Origin: Texas Phoenix palm phytoplasma
Lineage (GTDB): Bacteria; Bacillota_I; Bacilli_A; Acholeplasmatales; Acholeplasmataceae
Length of the DNA stretch: 64,000 nucleotides
Reading direction: 5' to 3'
Assembly (NCBI RefSeq): GCF_005774685.2
Contig: NZ_VBRA02000004.1
Span: 1-64,000, forward strand
Shown here: piece after piece, positions 61,383 to 64,000 of the stretch
Layout of the letters: each line of letters begins with the position of its first letter
How positions within the stretch are numbered: the stretch's first letter is position 1
Translations under genes and position numbers: made by a program
The notes under the pieces: generated by a model
What the model saw: the letters and a program-made list of their open reading frames with translations, nothing else
What the model was told of the DNA's origin: nothing
Database searches by the model: none

Positions 61383-64000
61383 TTAATTTATTTTTTTAGG
61401 AATTAAAATAATTTTAATAAAAAATACTATTATTAAAAATAAAAATGAACAAAAAAGATTTAAATTTTGTTTAATTTTTTTTTGAATAAAAAAATAATCT
61501 ATTTTGTTTATGTCCAAAGAACCTCTTATGAAATATGAAGGAGTTTCAAGATTATTTTCTTCTGAATTATTTATTCCTATAAAATTTTTATCACTATCAA
61601 AACATAAAAAAAATAATTGTTTATTATTTAATTTTTTTTTATTTTGTAGATCGAAATTAGAAGAAAATAAAAATGAATTTTTTTCTATTTCGCTTATATT
61701 GCTTTTAAATATTCTTGGTAAATGTTTTTCGTTATCGTTATTTTTTAAAAAATATATTTTTTCTCCTGTTAATAATTGTTTTTTATTTTTGGTTGGAGTA
61801 ATAGGTAAATCGTGTTTAGATTTGAAAGTAATTAAAACTAAATCATTTGTGTCTAAAAAAATATTTTGTATATTGCCTTTTTCTTTTATTAAAATATTAT
61901 CATAATTATATGCCATTATATCTATTTCATCTGAAAAAATGTTTTTAATATTATTTAATATTTTGTAAAAAATATCATCATTAGATTCAAAAGTAGATAA
62001 TACAAAATATAAAAATTCATCATTAGGTAAATTTTGTTTTTGAAATATAATTCCATTTCCGCTGTTATTTGGTTCTTGATTCCAAACTATTAAAGAATTT
62101 TTTATTTTTTCTGCATTTGTTATTTTTTTATTTTTTATTTTATCTAAATTTATAATTTCGAAAGATAAAAAAGAATTATCTTGTGTTTCTTGGGAATTTT
62201 TGTAAATATTATATTGTATTTTTTCAATAGTATTGTTTTTTATTTTTTTTTCAAATTGAATTATAAAAATTTTATTTTCATTATTGTTTTTTGTTTCTAA
62301 CGTCATTTGAACTTGTTCTTTTGTTGGATCTAAAGAAAATATTTTTTTTTCATTATCTCCGTTATTTGTTAATTTTATTTCTAATAAAAGATTTTTATTT
62401 TCTTCATTACTTTCTATTATTTTCGATATAAATTTTTTTTTTGTTTCGTTTTTTTTAAATTTGAATAAATATTCTAAAAAAATTGTTAAATTATAATTTT
62501 CTTTAATTTTATTTTCTGAATTATTTTTTTCAAAGTAATTTAAAAAATTATTCATTTCTCTTTCTATTATATTTTCTTCAGAATAATTAAAGAATTGTTG
62601 TAATTTATTTTTTTCTTTAGCGATTAATATGTCTTTAAATAAATTTTTTATATGCAATATATTAATAGCTTGAGAAAATTTATCTTCTTCAAAATCACTT
62701 TGTATTGTGCTTCTGTTTATTCCTAAAATTTGACCTTTTTTGTTAAAAATAGGTCCACCGCTATTTCCATTATCTAATTCAATATTAAAATTAATTTCTT
62801 TTGGATTAAAAAAAATAATATTACCTTTTTTTAATAAATTTGTTTCTGTTATTAAAATACGTTTTGGAATAATTTTTTGTTCATTTTCTTCAAACATAAT
62901 TTCCATTGTATCCCAATCTATTTTTATAATATTTATTTCTTTTTCATTTTTAGGAAAAAGTAAATCTATATTATGAAGAGGCACCATTTTAGAGCCCATA
63001 CTAAAAATAGATTCTCCTTGATTAATTTGTAGCATTTCTTCTTCTACTATTGAATTATTTAAAATTTCTTTTATTTCTTGAAATTTATTATCATCTTCAT
63101 CTGTAAATTTTAAAATACCTAAATCATCATATTTTTTTTCACTATCAATAAATCCTACTAATTCTGTTTTTTTATTTTGAAAAAAATTATTGATTAGTCT
63201 AATATTAGTTGTTAATTGAGTATTTAAATCTTTTATTTCTTCTGTGATTACGTGTTTATTTGTTAAAACGTAATATTCATACATTGTTTTATTGTCTATT
63301 ATTATTGGTTTTACTTCAAAAATAAATCCTGAACCAATAGACTTTTCTAAAACTATTAAAAATGTAATTTTTGATAAATTTTCAATTTGATCTGATAAAG
63401 TTGAATTTTTTTGCATTTTCATTTTTTTTAAATTTTTTATTATTTTATTTTCTTCTTTTAATTGTTTTAAGTTTTGATAGCATTTTTTTATTTCTTTCAT
63501 TTTAGCATTTTCTAAAACTTTATATTCTAATAATAAATTTTCTTCTGTTTGTAATTTTTCGCATAAAAAACCTGCAAAAATCTGTTTTTTGTCTAAAAAA
63601 ATATATTCTTTTTGTATTTCTGAAGGATTGTTATTTTTTTGAAATTCTATAGGAAATCTATATTCATTTTGTTTTTTTTCACAATTTTTTGCAATATCTC
63701 TTGTTTCTAAGTTATAGCAATTTAAAAAAGATAATAAATGATTAGTTGTTAAAATATATTTTTCATCGGAATTATTGTTTTGTTGTAATGAAATTCCTGC
63801 AAATTCACCTTTAGTTGTGAAAAAAATTTTATTATTTTCTCCAGTTATTGAAACAGGTAAATAATGAGTGTCTTCTAATTCATAATCACTACTTATAATT
63901 CCTTCTTGAAAAAGTTTTATATTTGTTTTTTTATCTATAGTAAAAGAATATATTTCTTCTCCTTTTTTGAAACTATGTTTTTTTAATTTATATGTTTCTA
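61383..64000 (-). CDS. Large tail-anchored protein with three trypsin-like modules (partial, 5' end outside)
   Basis: The frame is open from the window end (63998) to 61383: 871 residues visible, start not seen. Residue numbers are visible ones. Module 2 (about 210-455) keeps a full catalytic triad: His in VLTNKHVI (249), Asp in YDDLGIL (291), Ser in DNGNSGGPIF (413), as in chymotrypsin/HtrA-type serine proteases. Visible residues 10-75 repeat the C-lobe pattern (KKGEEIYSF, GIISS, KGEFAGI) with the Ser motif replaced by GENNKIFF. A third module (about 650-830) has SGNGIIF, LVLITF, GEKIYFL and DKNFIGI without the triad. A membrane segment (about 845-867) is at the C-terminus. One active protease thus lies between two inactive relatives. 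A Met at 63500 is internal. There is no PDZ domain. Confidence 0.8.
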   Translation of the reverse strand, partial: ETYKLKKHSFKKGEEIYSFTIDKKTNIKLFQEGIISSDYELEDTHYLPVSITGENNKIFFTTKGEFAGISLQQNNNSDEKYILTTNHLLSFLNCYNLETRDIAKNCEKKQNEYRFPIEFQKNNNPSEIQKEYIFLDKKQIFAGFLCEKLQTEENLLLEYKVLENAKMKEIKKCYQNLKQLKEENKIIKNLKKMKMQKNSTLSDQIENLSKITFLIVLEKSIGSGFIFEVKPIIIDNKTMYEYYVLTNKHVITEEIKDLNTQLTTNIRLINNFFQNKKTELVGFIDSEKKYDDLGILKFTDEDDNKFQEIKEILNNSIVEEEMLQINQGESIFSMGSKMVPLHNIDLLFPKNEKEINIIKIDWDTMEIMFEENEQKIIPKRILITETNLLKKGNIIFFNPKEINFNIELDNGNSGGPIFNKKGQILGINRSTIQSDFEEDKFSQAINILHIKNLFKDILIAKEKNKLQQFFNYSEENIIEREMNNFLNYFEKNNSENKIKENYNLTIFLEYLFKFKKNETKKKFISKIIESNEENKNLLLEIKLTNNGDNEKKIFSLDPTKEQVQMTLETKNNNENKIFIIQFEKKIKNNTIEKIQYNIYKNSQETQDNSFLSFEIINLDKIKNKKITNAEKIKNSLIVWNQEPNNSGNGIIFQKQNLPNDEFLYFVLSTFESNDDIFYKILNNIKNIFSDEIDIMAYNYDNILIKEKGNIQNIFLDTNDLVLITFKSKHDLPITPTKNKKQLLTGEKIYFLKNNDNEKHLPRIFKSNISEIEKNSFLFSSNFDLQNKKKLNNKQLFFLCFDSDKNFIGINNSEENNLETPSYFIRGSLDINKIDYFFIQKKIKQNLNLFCSFLFLIIVFFIKIILIPKKIN

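Noticed and set aside
61504-61905. 133-codon frame on + inside the trypsin-module gene
   Set aside because: Antisense to a long intact frame; no ribosome-binding site and no recognisable features.
63500-63500. Met at 63500 as start of the trypsin-module protein
   Set aside because: The frame stays open upstream to the window edge and carries related module sequence, so this Met is internal.

Overview
The window looks like chromosome from a phytoplasma ('Candidatus Phytoplasma', Acholeplasmatales). It is extremely A+T-rich (impression, not counted). UGA is used as a stop and Trp is encoded by UGG, unlike Mycoplasma. The gene set is that of a wall-less host-dependent parasite: a GdpP protein fused to ribosomal protein L9, metal and amino-acid ABC importers with membrane-anchored binding proteins, an FtsH-like AAA+ ATPase without a peptidase, and many single-span or secreted proteins of unknown function. 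The composition fits the most A+T-rich phytoplasmas, but no species can be fixed from this window.

Layout. 1-5300 is an accessory, decaying region. It has two long copies plus two partial copies of a repeat carrying 21-bp-spaced GTGGAATAAC iterons and a 43-residue ORF, two paralogous small membrane proteins, hairpins and gene remnants. 5340-18128 is a replication/translation block: an NrdI-NrdE fusion, dnaA, dnaN, a membrane protein, trpS, rpsF-ssb-rpsR, gdpP-rplI and dnaB. 18171-26488 holds prfA and tsaC on +, then holA, a Xer recombinase, a YitT protein, ileS and ychF on -. 26791-28459 is a wreck in which the 5' part of pduL is joined through an ORF-less group II intron to the 3' part of miaA. 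28467-34972 has efp, der, gpsA, hup, a small unknown gene, rpmG, tRNA-Cys and groES-groEL. 35217-47429 has a broken ABC half-exporter beside its intact partner, ruvB-ruvA on -, a 992-residue coiled-coil-like protein, an XRE-cupin regulator, tpiA, a UvrD/PcrA helicase and a short rpsO. 47526-53265, all on -, has a c-di-AMP receptor, a repeat-rich anchored surface-type protein and a four-gene Zn/Mn ABC importer. 54133-56766 is an amino-acid ABC importer. 57313-64000 is a cluster of membrane/secreted proteins of unknown role, an AAA+ ATPase and a very large protein with three trypsin-like modules that runs off the window.

How the parts connect. GdpP (c-di-AMP hydrolysis) and DarA (c-di-AMP binding) show that c-di-AMP signalling has been retained. 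The importers supply metals and amino acids that such cells must scavenge. RuvAB, SSB, DnaA/N/B, HolA, UvrD and Xer are a reduced replication/recombination set. The most unusual items are the iteron repeat, the NrdI-NrdE fusion, the intron-joined pduL/miaA junction, the multi-trypsin-module protein beside an AAA+ ATPase, and the low-complexity repeat surface protein.
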